DNA of 64,000 nucleotides from an uncultured Porphyromonadaceae bacterium (GTDB lineage: Bacteria; Bacteroidota; Bacteroidia; Bacteroidales; Muribaculaceae). Shown piece by piece: positions 43,739 to 53,868 of this stretch. The DNA is taken from assembly GCA_900555715.1 (NCBI GenBank), contig USMC01000002.1, positions 40,775 through 104,774 on the forward strand, read 5' to 3'. A model generated the notes under the pieces. The model had not been told where the DNA came from and made no database searches. It saw nothing but the letters and a program-made list of their open reading frames with translations. Numbering within the stretch: position 1 is the first letter of the stretch; the number at the start of each line of letters is the position of its first letter. The position numbers were made by a program, and so were the translations under genes.

Positions 43739-45061
43739 ATGAATACATTTGCACTAAAAGCCCGTCTTGCCACGCTCGGATTCATCGAGTTCGCAGTCTG
43801 GGGTTCCTATCTCACATCACTCGGCGCATATCTCGGCAGTATCGGACTCGGGGAGCACATCGCCTGGTTCTACGCCATTCAGGGTGTCGTATCGCTTTTC
43901 ATGCCGGCACTCGTCGGTATCGTCGCCGACCGTTGGATTCAGGCTCAGAAAACCCTTAGCCTCTGTCATCTCGCCGCAGGCGCTTTCATGCTCGCAGCAG
44001 GTCTCTACGGCATGTCGGCGGAGCATCCCGACAGCACGGTTCTGTTTGCTCTCTATGCAGTTTCGATAGCGTTCTTCATGCCTACGATAGGTCTGAGCAA
44101 TTCTGTTGCCTATACTGCTCTTGACAAAGCGGGACTCGACACCGTCAAGCATTTCCCGCCCGTCAGGGTGTTCGGAACGATAGGCTTTATCTGTGCTATG
44201 CTCTTCGTCAATTTCACCGGTTTCCAGAATACCGCCGCACAGCTCGTTACCTCCGGCGTGCTCAGTTTTGTTATGGTGGTCTACGCCCTGACAATGCCCA
44301 AATGTCCCGTGAGCAAGAGCAGCGGCAGCAAATCGCTATCCGATGCTCTCGGGCTTAAGGCGTTCGCGCTTTTCAAGAACAAAAGCATGGCGATATTCTT
44401 CTTTTTCTCCATGCTCCTTGGCGTGGCGCTGCAGATCACAAACGGATTTGCAAATCCGTTTATCCAGAGCTTCGGTTCGATAGAAGAATATGCCGATACG
44501 TGGGGTGTGCATAATGCCAATGCCCTCATCTCCATATCGCAGATGAGCGAAACACTCTGTATTCTTCTCATTCCATTCTTCCTCAAACGATTCGGTATCA
44601 AGATTGTAATGCTCATGTCGATGCTGGCATGGGTGTTCCGCTTCGGTTTCTTCGGCATCGGCAACCCGGGTGACGGTGTATGGCTGTTTATCCTTTCCAT
44701 GATAGTCTATGGCGTGGCTTTCGACTTTTTCAATGTCTCAGGCTCTCTCTACGTCGACCAGATGACGTCTAAGGATGTACGCTCTTCCGCTCAGGGGCTG
44801 TTTATGATTATGACAAACGGCATCGGTGCCACTTTCGGCACTCTCGCCGCACAGGAGGTCATCAACCACAATGTTTTCTCGCAGCCGGAAGGAATGGCGC
44901 AGATAGAGGGCTGGCAGAATTCATGGCTCATCTTTGCCGCCTATGCGCTTGTCGTAGCTGTACTTTTCTTCCTGATTTTCAAAGACCCAGGGCATGACCG
45001 GATTTCTACTGAGGCTATAAAGACTGCCGAAGATACCACCGGCAGCGACACTGACATATGA
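43739..45061 (+). CDS. Nucleoside:proton symporter-type MFS transporter
   Basis: This 440-residue inner-membrane protein has about 12 hydrophobic segments. The N-terminal FIEFAVWGSYLTSLGAYLGS and the loop VADRWIQAQKTLSLCHLAAG are typical of the NupG/nucleoside:H+ symporter branch of the MFS. Substrate is inferred to be a nucleoside. The stop overlaps rsmE as ATGA. Confidence 0.86.
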   Translation: MNTFALKARLATLGFIEFAVWGSYLTSLGAYLGSIGLGEHIAWFYAIQGVVSLFMPALVGIVADRWIQAQKTLSLCHLAAGAFMLAAGLYGMSAEHPDSTVLFALYAVSIAFFMPTIGLSNSVAYTALDKAGLDTVKHFPPVRVFGTIGFICAMLFVNFTGFQNTAAQLVTSGVLSFVMVVYALTMPKCPVSKSSGSKSLSDALGLKAFALFKNKSMAIFFFFSMLLGVALQITNGFANPFIQSFGSIEEYADTWGVHNANALISISQMSETLCILLIPFFLKRFGIKIVMLMSMLAWVFRFGFFGIGNPGDGVWLFILSMIVYGVAFDFFNVSGSLYVDQMTSKDVRSSAQGLFMIMTNGIGATFGTLAAQEVINHNVFSQPEGMAQIEGWQNSWLIFAAYALVVAVLFFLIFKDPGHDRISTEAIKTAEDTTGSDTDI

Positions 45062-45774
45062 TACGCTTCTACGCACCGGATATTCTCGACACCGCCAAAC
45101 TGCCGGCGGAAGACAGCGCACATGCTATCCGTGTGCTGCGCCGCCGCGCCGGCGACGAGGTGGATGTCGTCGACGGAAGGGGATCGCTCTACCGTTGTCG
45201 TCTTGTCACCGACGATACGCGCGGCGCCGTTGTCGAGATTGTCGAAAGCGTTAAGCTTCCTAAGGTATGGAAACCGGAGATAACGCTCGCCGTAGCCCCA
45301 ACCAAGCATGCCGACCGCATGGAATGGCTCGTGGAGAAACTCGTAGAGGTCGGCGTCGACCGCATAGTGCCTTTGCGGTGTGAGCGCAGTGAACGCAAGG
45401 AGATTAAGACCGAACGCCTTGTCAAGATTGCCGTCGCGGCGATGAAGCAGTCGCTTAAAGCTGTTCTTCCACGCATCGACGACACCATGCCGCTGAAAGC
45501 CTTCCTCGGTGAAAGCGTCTCCGGATGTCGTTTTGTCGGCTACTGCGACGATTCCACAGAGCGGCGTCTGCTCGCCACTGCCTACACACCCGGAAGCGAT
45601 GTCCGCATCCTCATAGGTCCCGAAGGCGATTTCTCCCCATCGGAAATAGAAGCTGCGATAGCGGCAGGCTATGTGCCCGTGACGATGGGCGACAACAGGC
45701 TCCGTACCGAAACCGCAGCACTGGTAGGCTGCGATACAATCCACATTGTAAACCAAATATTCAGTAATAGATAG
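45058..45774 (+). CDS. rsmE: 16S rRNA (uracil-1498-N3)-methyltransferase
   Basis: RsmE is a SPOUT methyltransferase that modifies U1498 of 16S rRNA. The knot motifs are visible as LIGPEGDFSPSEIEAAIAAG and MGDNRLRTETAALVG near the C-terminus. The N-terminal PUA-like part starts IRFYAPDILDTAKLPAEDSA. The 238-residue length is normal. Confidence 0.95.
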   Translation: MIRFYAPDILDTAKLPAEDSAHAIRVLRRRAGDEVDVVDGRGSLYRCRLVTDDTRGAVVEIVESVKLPKVWKPEITLAVAPTKHADRMEWLVEKLVEVGVDRIVPLRCERSERKEIKTERLVKIAVAAMKQSLKAVLPRIDDTMPLKAFLGESVSGCRFVGYCDDSTERRLLATAYTPGSDVRILIGPEGDFSPSEIEAAIAAGYVPVTMGDNRLRTETAALVGCDTIHIVNQIFSNR

Positions 45775-45776
45775 AC

Positions 45777-46598
45777 ATGTCCAGTACATTCAACCGGCTC
45801 ACCGACGGCTCCGGCTTCTTCCTTCTTGCCGGACCGTGCGTCATCGAAGGTGAAGAGATGGCGTATGAAATCGGTCGTCACATAAATAATATCTGCAAGC
45901 GCCTCGGCATACGGTTCGCCTTCAAAGGCAGCTACCGCAAGGCAAACCGCAGCCGCCTCGACTCGTTTACGGGTATCGGCGACCTTGAAGCTCTCAAAAT
46001 TCTGTCGGGCGTCGGCAAAGAACTCGGCGTTCCCGTCGTCACGGATATTCATCTGCCGGCAGAAGCCGCTATGGCAGCCGATTTTGTCGACATTCTCCAG
46101 ATCCCGGCCTTCCTCTGCCGTCAGACCGATCTGCTCATTGCCGCAGGTCGCACAGGTAAAGCTGTCAACATCAAGAAAGGTCAGTTCCTCGCCCCTGAGT
46201 CGATGCGTTTCGCCGTCGAAAAGGTGCGCTCATGCGGCAACAGCGACGTTGCCGTGACCGAACGAGGCACGACATTCGGCTACGGCGATCTTGTTGTCGA
46301 TTTCCGCGGAGTTCCCGAAATGCAGCAGGCGTGCGCCGCTCCTGTCATTGTCGACTGCACGCATTCGCTCCAGCAGCCTAATACCGCCGGAGGCGTCACT
46401 GGAGGTCGACCTGAGCTCATCGAAACTATTGCCCGCGCTGCTGTCGCCACCGGTGCCGACGGTCTTTTCATGGAGACACATCCGCATCCCGAACTTGCCA
46501 AAAGCGACGGCGCCAACATGCTTCGCCTCGACCTGCTCGAACCTTTGCTGGAACGCCTTGTGGCGATTCGGCGAACAATAGAATCTTTCGGCTGTTAA
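45777..46598 (+). CDS. kdsA: 3-deoxy-8-phosphooctulonate synthase
   Basis: KdsA condenses arabinose-5-phosphate and phosphoenolpyruvate to Kdo-8-phosphate for lipopolysaccharide. Family blocks include LLAGPCVIEGEEMAYEIG, FKGSYRKANRSRLDSFTG, VTDIHLPAEAAMAADFVD and the C-terminal METHPHPELAKSDGANML. Length 273 is normal. It lies 2 bases after rsmE. Confidence 0.97.
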   Translation: MSSTFNRLTDGSGFFLLAGPCVIEGEEMAYEIGRHINNICKRLGIRFAFKGSYRKANRSRLDSFTGIGDLEALKILSGVGKELGVPVVTDIHLPAEAAMAADFVDILQIPAFLCRQTDLLIAAGRTGKAVNIKKGQFLAPESMRFAVEKVRSCGNSDVAVTERGTTFGYGDLVVDFRGVPEMQQACAAPVIVDCTHSLQQPNTAGGVTGGRPELIETIARAAVATGADGLFMETHPHPELAKSDGANMLRLDLLEPLLERLVAIRRTIESFGC

Positions 46599-46607
46599 GT
46601 CTGTATT

Positions 46608-47168
46608 ATGATTATAGCATCGGAAAAAAGAAAAAACAACATCGCCGAATATCTGCTGTATATGTGGCAGATAGAGGATATCATCAGAGCAAACGGTCTG
46701 GATATCGATAAGATAAAGGAGAATGTCATAAGCCGCTTCCAGCTCGACGACGCTACGCTGAAGCAAATGGCGGAGTGGTATGAGTCGCTTATCGACATGA
46801 TGCGCCGTGAGGACGTCGTCGACAAGGGACACCTGCAGATGAACAGGAATATCATCGGTGACCTCGCCGATCTCAACCGCCGTGTTCTCGCAGAACCGAA
46901 GTTTGTCGACTATCATAAAGAGTTCTACGCCACGTTGCCTTACATTGTGGAGCTCCGTGCAAAGTCGGGCGAGGCAAAATCGGGCGAGATCGAAACCTGC
47001 TTCAATGCTCTCTACAATATTCTTCTGCTCCGTCTGCGTCATGTCGAGATAAGTCCGGAGACATCACGTGCCATCGACCAGATAGCAAAATTTGTCGCGC
47101 TCCTCTCGAAATATTACTATCTTGACGAGCACGACAAACTCTTTAAGCACGACGACGATGCCGGCTAA
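46608..47168 (+). CDS. DUF4924 protein
   Basis: This 186-residue all-helical cytoplasmic protein starts IIASEKRKNNIAEYLLYMWQ, the DUF4924 entry. It has no signal peptide or catalytic motif. It is the last gene of the rightward operon, and its stop overlaps the convergent TolC-family stop by 4 bases. Function unknown. Confidence 0.85.
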   Translation: MIIASEKRKNNIAEYLLYMWQIEDIIRANGLDIDKIKENVISRFQLDDATLKQMAEWYESLIDMMRREDVVDKGHLQMNRNIIGDLADLNRRVLAEPKFVDYHKEFYATLPYIVELRAKSGEAKSGEIETCFNALYNILLLRLRHVEISPETSRAIDQIAKFVALLSKYYYLDEHDKLFKHDDDAG

Positions 47169-48451
47169 CGCGCTGTAGCGATGAGGTAGGCGGTTTGTGC
47201 TGTCCGGAAAGCACCGTATGCGGCTATATAGTCGTCGAGCGCCTGTTTATGACTTGTCTCGGCGTCGAGCAGGTCGGTGATGGTCGACATTCCGGTATCA
47301 TAGTAGAGACGGTTGAGTCTCAGGTTTTCATTGCTCTCGCCTATACCCTCGGCCGCTATTTCCATCTTGCGGTGTGCTGCAGTAAGGTTGTCCCATTTCT
47401 CCTGCATGCCTATTTCGAGTTTTTCTCCGAGGTCGGTGAGTTCATTGCGGGCATTCTCAAGAGCAAGCGACTTGCGCTTTATGGCATGTGAGCCGCCCCA
47501 CCAGCCGGACAACGGGATGTTTACGGCTATCATAAGCGCGCCGAAATTGTGATTCTGCTGCAGCAGGTCGTGATAGAACCATCCGGCACCGACAGCAACC
47601 TGCGGCAGGTTTCTGCCTATTTCGATACGTTTTTCGAGCCGCCGTGCTTCTACGTTTTTCTCCAGCAGGCGATAGTCGACGGTCGATGGAAGTGCGTCCG
47701 ACGCCGGTAGGAACAGTACTGATGGAAATGACGGAACTTCTTCGGGCACATCGCCTTCCACATCGAAGGCGCCGTCAGTTCCCAGACCCATATATTGCCC
47801 GAGCAGCATTTTCACAAGTTTTATTCCGTTGTCGAGATCGATCATCTCGGTACGGTACGTGTTGCGTCTGAGCTGAACTTTCAGAAGGTCGTTGCGCATG
47901 GCAAGTCCTGCCTCGTATGCCACGTCGATCTGTCTGTCGAGAGTGTCGAGAAGTGTTATTGCCGATTCGAGAGCGCCGCGAGTCGCTTTAAGCGTGACAA
48001 GTTTCCAATAGAGCGATTCGGCTGTGAGGCGGAGCTCGTCGTCGGTCTGCCGGCGGCGAAGGCGTGCCACTTCTTCACCCACAGAAGCAAGCTTGTTGCC
48101 GTTGACAATCTGTCCGCCCATGAACACCGGCTGAAGAGCCTGAACGCTTGCCATCTTGCCTTTGTTCATGAAGCCTATTTCGATAATGTCCAGAATATTG
48201 TACTGAAAGACATCGTTGTGTGTCCAGAAAGCACCGCCCGAGGCTGAAATCTCAGGAAAATATTTGGTGAACGCTTCCTTGCGCAGCTCTACGGCGGCAC
48301 GCGCATTGTTGGCGGCATTGCGGACAGCGGCGTTGTTTTTCAACGTTAGCGCCAGACAGCTGTCGAGACTTATCACCGGCACGTTCTCCGCGCCTCTGAC
48401 AGCTGTCGCCGACAGTATCAGAGCCGGCAATATGTATTTCAGGATTTTCAT
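47165..48451 (-). CDS. TolC-family outer-membrane efflux protein
   Basis: This 428-residue protein has a signal peptide (MKILKYILPALILSATAVRG) and two outer-membrane efflux (OEP) repeats with long helices (VSLDSCLALTLKNNAAVRNA in the first; LEKNVEARRLEKRIEIG in the second). It forms the exit duct for the RND pump encoded just upstream. The start overlaps the pump stop by one base (TAATG). Confidence 0.93.
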   Translation of the reverse strand: MKILKYILPALILSATAVRGAENVPVISLDSCLALTLKNNAAVRNAANNARAAVELRKEAFTKYFPEISASGGAFWTHNDVFQYNILDIIEIGFMNKGKMASVQALQPVFMGGQIVNGNKLASVGEEVARLRRRQTDDELRLTAESLYWKLVTLKATRGALESAITLLDTLDRQIDVAYEAGLAMRNDLLKVQLRRNTYRTEMIDLDNGIKLVKMLLGQYMGLGTDGAFDVEGDVPEEVPSFPSVLFLPASDALPSTVDYRLLEKNVEARRLEKRIEIGRNLPQVAVGAGWFYHDLLQQNHNFGALMIAVNIPLSGWWGGSHAIKRKSLALENARNELTDLGEKLEIGMQEKWDNLTAAHRKMEIAAEGIGESNENLRLNRLYYDTGMSTITDLLDAETSHKQALDDYIAAYGAFRTAQTAYLIATAR

Positions 48452-51400
48452 TATAGCAGGTGTGTTTCGAGCGGTTCGGCAAGCGGTTTGTCGGCGCCTT
48501 TCTGCCGCTCTTTAATCATACAATATGCAACAGGAATGACAGTGAGGATGAAGATCATCGTCACAGGCGTGCCCCAGAAGATTACCACGCCCATAGGTTT
48601 CCAGAGAGCGCTGTCGCCTATTACCATCGGCAGAACACCCATCGTAGCAGCTGCCGAGGTCAGGAATATAGGCCGCATTCGGCGCATGGATGCGTTGATG
48701 ACGGCATCGCGTACGTTCTGTCCCTGATTGCGGAGCTCTTCGGCATAGTCGAGAAGAACTATCGCGTTTCGGACAAGAATTCCCATCAGCGATACCAGAC
48801 CCAGAACACATGTCAGCGACAGGTCGGTGTTCTGGATGCGCAGACCCAGTGCAGCCCCGGGAACACAGAGCAGCAGGCAGAGGAGAAGGAGAATGGCGGT
48901 GTCGGCTTCGGCGTAATGGAGAAGAAGAATGAAGAAAATTATCACCACGGCGATAGCGAGTCCGCCGAGAATCTGCGGAAGGGTACTCATGGTGTTGTCC
49001 CATTCGCCTCCGCGTTTCAGTTCTACTCCGGAGGGCAGCGTGTAGCGCGAGATGCTGTCCATGAGTGCCTCGGTGCGGTCGATGACATTGACGTTGCGCT
49101 GAACTTCGGCTATGAGCGAAACAGACGGTTCGCCGCTGTAGCGTGTGAGCATTCCGCTGTGCCATTCCGGTTTTAGGTCGGCTATCTGCCGCAGCGGCAC
49201 GTTGCCTAAGCCCAGGACGGGCATCGGTTCGTCGTATAATTCGGTAGGCGTGGCTTTATTCGAGGCCTTAGTCTTAAGCATCACAGGGATGCCGTAGTCG
49301 CCTTCCCACATTGTAGCCACCGGCAGTCCGGTGCCGTAGCGGATGGCAAGAGTGGTTTCCATAATCACGCTGTTGAGTCCGACGCGCGAAGCACGTGTGA
49401 CATCAGGCTCTACGAGAACCGACGCCAGCGGGTTGTCGAGCGACGAGCGCACGTTGCGGAGACCCGGAACGCGCCGCGCTACCTGAAGCATAGAGTCGCA
49501 CGCCTGCTTGAGAACTGTCTCGTCGGAGCCCGTGAAGCGTATTTCCACAGGATAGTCGGCGGTGGAGTAGCTGAGCTGCTTGAAGCGTATGACGGCATCG
49601 GGAAAATAGCTTTCATATTTTTCGGTGTAGTCGTTGAGCACGTCGATTGTCGCCTGGTTGCTTTCTGTGTTGACAATGAACTGCGCGAAGTTCGGACCTC
49701 CCACCTGCGGGGCGTATGTTGCCTGGAAGCGCGGCGACGAGCAGCCGTGGAACGACGCTATGGATACTACTCGGCTGTCTTTGGAAAGGATTCCTTCAAG
49801 CGAGTCGGCTACGGCGGTGGTACGTTCTACCGAAGTGCCTTGCGGCAGGAAAATCTCAACAGCGAACTGGTTGCGTTCGGCTATCGGCATGAGCTGCATG
49901 GGCGTAGCCACAAACAGCCATCCGCCTCCGACGATGCACAGCACACCGAGCGCAATCGTGGTCTTGGGGCGCTTGAAGCACCAGGCTATCAGTATATTAT
50001 AGCCTTTCTGCATGGAACTGAAAATACTGAATTTTTTCTTTCCGGAAACAAGAGCTTCCTGCTCTTCCTTATATATGGGGCGTCTGATGAGTTTCAGCTG
50101 GAGATAAGGCACCAGAAGTTCGGCGATGAGCAGCGACACAAAGAGAATGATCGTCATGCCCCACGGAAAGTCGGTGAGGAAGTCGCGGAACATACCCGTG
50201 ACTGTCAGCAGGAATGGGAAGAAGGTGACGGAGATGGCGAGAGTTGCGGAGAATATCGCCTTGAAAAATTCCGTACCCGCCCGCAGAGTCGCCGTCTGAT
50301 GGTCGATGCCTTCGGATATGAGCTCGACATAGTCGTCGATAATTACCACGGAGTTGTCCACTATCATGCCGAGCGATACAATCAGACACGCCAGTGTCAC
50401 TGTGTTGAGCTCTATGTCGAAAGCATAGAACAGACCTAACGATATGAAGATCGACACAGGAATTGTCGCTGCCGCTATGAGCGCAACTTTTAGAGGCAGA
50501 AGAATCATTATCACCACTACGACAGCGATGATGGCAATGAGCAGCTCTACAAGGAAATAGTTCACAGAACTGTTGACAACCACGGGCTGATCCGTTATCT
50601 TGAAAAGCTTCACCGACGGTGGAATGTCAGCTGTTGCCTTGGCGAGCTGCGCGTCTACTTCTTTGCCCATCTCGACGATATTGTAGCCGTCTTTCATGCC
50701 GATACTCAGAAGGATGCACTTCTCAAAATTGTTCGTTATGTAACTCTCGGGGTCAGGATATTCTTTTTTGACATCGGCTATATCTCCGAGGCGGACAACG
50801 CTGCCGTCGGGAGCGGTGAATACCACCATGTCGGCAACGTCGGCGACCGACTGTACCATCCGGTTCACGAAGATAGGACTTGTATAACTGCCGTCGCGCA
50901 ATGCGCCGCCTGTTGTCTGGAATCCCTGAGCGAGCAATGTCGTTCCGACAGTACTCTCCGACAGGGCGTAATGTTGCAGACGGACAGGGTCGAAGTATAC
51001 GGCTATCTGCTCGTTCTGCATACCGTAGACCGACATACTGCCCACACTCTCTATCGACCGCAGACGCTCTTTGACCTTATCCATATAGGTTTTGAGCTCG
51101 CGGTATGTCTTCTCGGAGCTCTGCATGGTGATAAGCAATGCCGATGTCTCGCCGAAATTGCTCAATGTCTCCACCCCGAGCACTCCAGGAGGAAGAGTGA
51201 GCCTCACGTTATTCATGCCGAGTTTGAAATCGTTCCAGAAGCTGTCGGCATCGTCAACGTTGTCGTCGAGTTCAACGAAAATGATGGCAGTGTTGCCCGA
51301 CACCTGCGAGTGGGTGCTGGTCTTGTCGACCTCCTTGTAGGAAAACACATAGTCTTCAAGCGGCTTGAGCACTTCCTGCTCTATCTGCTCTGTGGTAGCG

Positions 51401-51606
51401 CCGGGGTAGAGGGCGGCGACGACACCCTCGCGTATGGTGAACGACGGAAATTCGTTCTTGTCCATCACTTTGAGAGAGTATATGCCGAAAGCGATGAATA
51501 TGCATGTTATCAGGATGATTTCCTTGCGGTATTTCATCCCTGCGACAACGATAGGCGATGGCTTCACCTTCGCAGCCGTGTTTTTGTCTGACTCCTGCTG
51601 TGCCAT
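48451..51606 (-). CDS. RND efflux pump, inner-membrane permease
   Basis: This 1051-residue protein shows the two-fold RND layout: 12 hydrophobic segments and two large periplasmic loops. The permease motif VSLGMIVDNSVVIIDDYVEL is in the middle of the first half, and LVSLMGILVRNAIVLLDYAE in the second. The N-terminal FPSFTIREGVVAALYPGATT entry is usual for Bacteroidota multidrug-type RND pumps. It runs on proton motive force. The substrate is unknown. Confidence 0.95.
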   Translation of the reverse strand: MAQQESDKNTAAKVKPSPIVVAGMKYRKEIILITCIFIAFGIYSLKVMDKNEFPSFTIREGVVAALYPGATTEQIEQEVLKPLEDYVFSYKEVDKTSTHSQVSGNTAIIFVELDDNVDDADSFWNDFKLGMNNVRLTLPPGVLGVETLSNFGETSALLITMQSSEKTYRELKTYMDKVKERLRSIESVGSMSVYGMQNEQIAVYFDPVRLQHYALSESTVGTTLLAQGFQTTGGALRDGSYTSPIFVNRMVQSVADVADMVVFTAPDGSVVRLGDIADVKKEYPDPESYITNNFEKCILLSIGMKDGYNIVEMGKEVDAQLAKATADIPPSVKLFKITDQPVVVNSSVNYFLVELLIAIIAVVVVIMILLPLKVALIAAATIPVSIFISLGLFYAFDIELNTVTLACLIVSLGMIVDNSVVIIDDYVELISEGIDHQTATLRAGTEFFKAIFSATLAISVTFFPFLLTVTGMFRDFLTDFPWGMTIILFVSLLIAELLVPYLQLKLIRRPIYKEEQEALVSGKKKFSIFSSMQKGYNILIAWCFKRPKTTIALGVLCIVGGGWLFVATPMQLMPIAERNQFAVEIFLPQGTSVERTTAVADSLEGILSKDSRVVSIASFHGCSSPRFQATYAPQVGGPNFAQFIVNTESNQATIDVLNDYTEKYESYFPDAVIRFKQLSYSTADYPVEIRFTGSDETVLKQACDSMLQVARRVPGLRNVRSSLDNPLASVLVEPDVTRASRVGLNSVIMETTLAIRYGTGLPVATMWEGDYGIPVMLKTKASNKATPTELYDEPMPVLGLGNVPLRQIADLKPEWHSGMLTRYSGEPSVSLIAEVQRNVNVIDRTEALMDSISRYTLPSGVELKRGGEWDNTMSTLPQILGGLAIAVVIIFFILLLHYAEADTAILLLLCLLLCVPGAALGLRIQNTDLSLTCVLGLVSLMGILVRNAIVLLDYAEELRNQGQNVRDAVINASMRRMRPIFLTSAAATMGVLPMVIGDSALWKPMGVVIFWGTPVTMIFILTVIPVAYCMIKERQKGADKPLAEPLETHLL

Positions 51607-51618
51607 AGCTGTAAGTTT

Positions 51619-52656
51619 TTATTCGGCATCGACAGCTGTACCGCTGCCCACTTTCTGCATACCGGCGACAATGACGCTGTCGCCGGCGGCGAGACCGGAT
51701 GAGACAATGACGCCTTGCGGCGACAGTTCATCGGCAACGACATAGCGGCGCTGTGCCTTGCCGTCGCTGACAAGCCAGACGAATGTGCGGTTGTCGGAAC
51801 TGAGCTGAACCGCCTGCGACGGCAGTTCGAAGCCTTCGGGCATGGATAAGGATGACAGACGCACATCGCCTACCATGCCTGGAAGAATCTTACCTTCGGG
51901 ATTGGGAATATCTATCTTGACGCTGAATGCTCTCGTCAGAGGATTGGCGACAACCTCTTTCCGGCTTACTGTCCCCGGAAGAGAATCGACGCTAAGTTCT
52001 TTGAAGGATACCACAGCCGTCTGTCCTTCGGCAATGGTGCCTATCTCGCTTTCCGGAACGTCGACCGATATGCGGATGTCGTCGACACTCACGATTTCGA
52101 ACACCGGTTCTGCGGCAATGACGGTTTGCCCGACGTTGGCGAGCTTGCGGCTGACGACTCCGGTGACAGGCGAGGTCAGCGTGGCATCGGACACTGCACG
52201 TGCCGACATCTCGGCGGCATTCTCCGCCTGTTTGAGCTTGTTCTGCACCTCTACCCATTTCACGTCGGGAAGAGCATCGGCATCGTGGAGTTTTTTAAGA
52301 CGGGCATAGGCATCGCGTGCCTCGGCAAGTTCGGCGGCTGCGATGTTGTGAGCGTTGACATAGTCGCTGCTGCGCACATGCGCCAGAGTCTGACCTTTGA
52401 CAACGCGCTGTCCGGTCTCGACGCAGATGTCGGTTATTGTTCCCGGAACGGAAAAGCTTACCGTCGACGTCTTCGCCGATTCCGCCGTCCCGGATAATAC
52501 GTGTCCGCCGGCGGAAGAGGTCTCGCCGACACACATTACAGACACCTTTACAGGATCGGGAAGTTCCGCCCGTTCGCTTCCCGAGCAGGCTGTTGTAAGG
52601 ATGGCTGCGAGCATGATAGCATCGGCGGCAATCAGTGATGAACAGATGATATTCAT
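51619..52656 (-). CDS. RND efflux periplasmic adaptor (membrane fusion protein)
   Basis: This 345-residue protein has a lipoprotein-type start (MLAAILTTACSGSERAELPD). The lipoyl half-motifs are VPGTITDICVETGQRVVKGQ and LTSPVTGVVSRKLANVGQTV, joined by a helical hairpin. A beta-barrel and C-terminal domain follow. It bridges the pump and the TolC protein. The stop is 12 bases before the pump start. No regulator gene lies next to the operon. Confidence 0.94.
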   Translation of the reverse strand: MNIICSSLIAADAIMLAAILTTACSGSERAELPDPVKVSVMCVGETSSAGGHVLSGTAESAKTSTVSFSVPGTITDICVETGQRVVKGQTLAHVRSSDYVNAHNIAAAELAEARDAYARLKKLHDADALPDVKWVEVQNKLKQAENAAEMSARAVSDATLTSPVTGVVSRKLANVGQTVIAAEPVFEIVSVDDIRISVDVPESEIGTIAEGQTAVVSFKELSVDSLPGTVSRKEVVANPLTRAFSVKIDIPNPEGKILPGMVGDVRLSSLSMPEGFELPSQAVQLSSDNRTFVWLVSDGKAQRRYVVADELSPQGVIVSSGLAAGDSVIVAGMQKVGSGTAVDAE

Positions 52657-52763
52657 AACGTTTTATTTTTTGAGAGGACCGGCATGTCCTGTAGTAGTGC
52701 TATTCTAACAAACGTCCGAAAAAAATTGTTTATCAGATGATATGCCGTGCGGAATATTATTGC

Positions 52764-52771
52764 TAATTTTG
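52764..52771 (+). promoter_or_regulatory. -7 box of the AI-2E family gene
   Basis: TAATTTTG lies 11 bases before the ATG at 52783, so the leader should be only a few bases long. No TTG is seen at the expected place. Confidence 0.5.
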
Positions 52772-52782
52772 CGACAAACTCA

Positions 52783-53868
52783 ATGCTTATGCCCTCGGAA
52801 TCTAAATGTTTCTGGAACATCGACAGGATCATGCATCTGCTCATCGGCGGAGCGATAGCCGCTGCGGTAATCATGCTTGTGCGCTATCTGAGCAATGTTC
52901 TCCTTCCTTTTTTTGTCGCTTGCTTCATCGCCTATATGCTACAGCCTGTCGTCGACTTCAACAGGCGTCTCGTGCGTGCCAAAGGACGCGTCGTTCCCGC
53001 TCTGCTTACTATTCTCGACGTTACGGTAGCGGTGGGGCTTGTTATATATATCTTTTTACCTTCTGTCATCAGCGAGCTTGAAACACTTGGCAATATCATA
53101 CGCGACATCAGTGCCGGCAATAAGCGCATGCCCGAGACTTACGCTCCGCTCATCGACTTTATCAACCGCTATTTCAACTTCGACAATATAAAATCCGTGC
53201 TCACCGGCGAGCATTTCGAAACTCTCATCGCAAAGGGCTCTTCGTTCATCGAAAACTCAATAGGACTCGTTCTTGAGATATTGTCGTGGATGCTCACACT
53301 CGTCTACGTCCTGTTCATTCTCATCGACTATCCTGAGATATGCCGCGGATTCAAGCTTATAATACCGTATAACTACCGCGACCGCGGCATTGCCGTTGTC
53401 CGCGATGTCGAAGTGAGCATGAACCGCTACTTCCGCGGGCAAGGGCTTGTGGCTACCTTTGCCATTGTGTTCTATTGCGTCGGCTTTTCTATCGTCGGGC
53501 TGCCGCTCGCCATACCTATGGGCATACTTGTGGGCATACTGTTTATGATTCCATATTTCCAGTATGTCACCGTTATTCCTGTCGCTATCCTGTGCTTAAT
53601 ATATTCTCTTGGCGGTTATGCCGAATTCTGGCCTATGCTCGGTCAGTGCGCGCTGGTATATGTTATAAGCCAGTGTATATGCGACTATATTGTGACGCCG
53701 CATGTCATGGGACGTGAGCTGGGAATGAATCCTGCTATAATTCTGCTGTCGCTGTCGGTGTGGGGAAGCCTGCTCGGAATCATCGGAATGATAATTGCAC
53801 TGCCCGTGACGTCGCTCATCACTTCATATTACAAGCGGTACATCAGCGAGCCTGTCCGGCGACGTTAA
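52783..53868 (+). CDS. AI-2E family transporter (TqsA/PerM-like)
   Basis: The protein has 361 residues from the ATG at 52783. It has about seven or eight membrane segments: two near the N-terminus (MHLLIGGAIAAAVIMLVRYL, then FFVACFIAYMLQPVVDF), a soluble helical part, and the C-terminal bundle with SQCICDYIVTPHVMGRELGM and LLGIIGMIIALPVTSLITSY. Members export small solutes; autoinducer-2 export is shown only for some. Its stop overlaps that of the convergent hydrolase gene. Confidence 0.9.
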   Translation: MLMPSESKCFWNIDRIMHLLIGGAIAAAVIMLVRYLSNVLLPFFVACFIAYMLQPVVDFNRRLVRAKGRVVPALLTILDVTVAVGLVIYIFLPSVISELETLGNIIRDISAGNKRMPETYAPLIDFINRYFNFDNIKSVLTGEHFETLIAKGSSFIENSIGLVLEILSWMLTLVYVLFILIDYPEICRGFKLIIPYNYRDRGIAVVRDVEVSMNRYFRGQGLVATFAIVFYCVGFSIVGLPLAIPMGILVGILFMIPYFQYVTVIPVAILCLIYSLGGYAEFWPMLGQCALVYVISQCICDYIVTPHVMGRELGMNPAIILLSLSVWGSLLGIIGMIIALPVTSLITSYYKRYISEPVRRR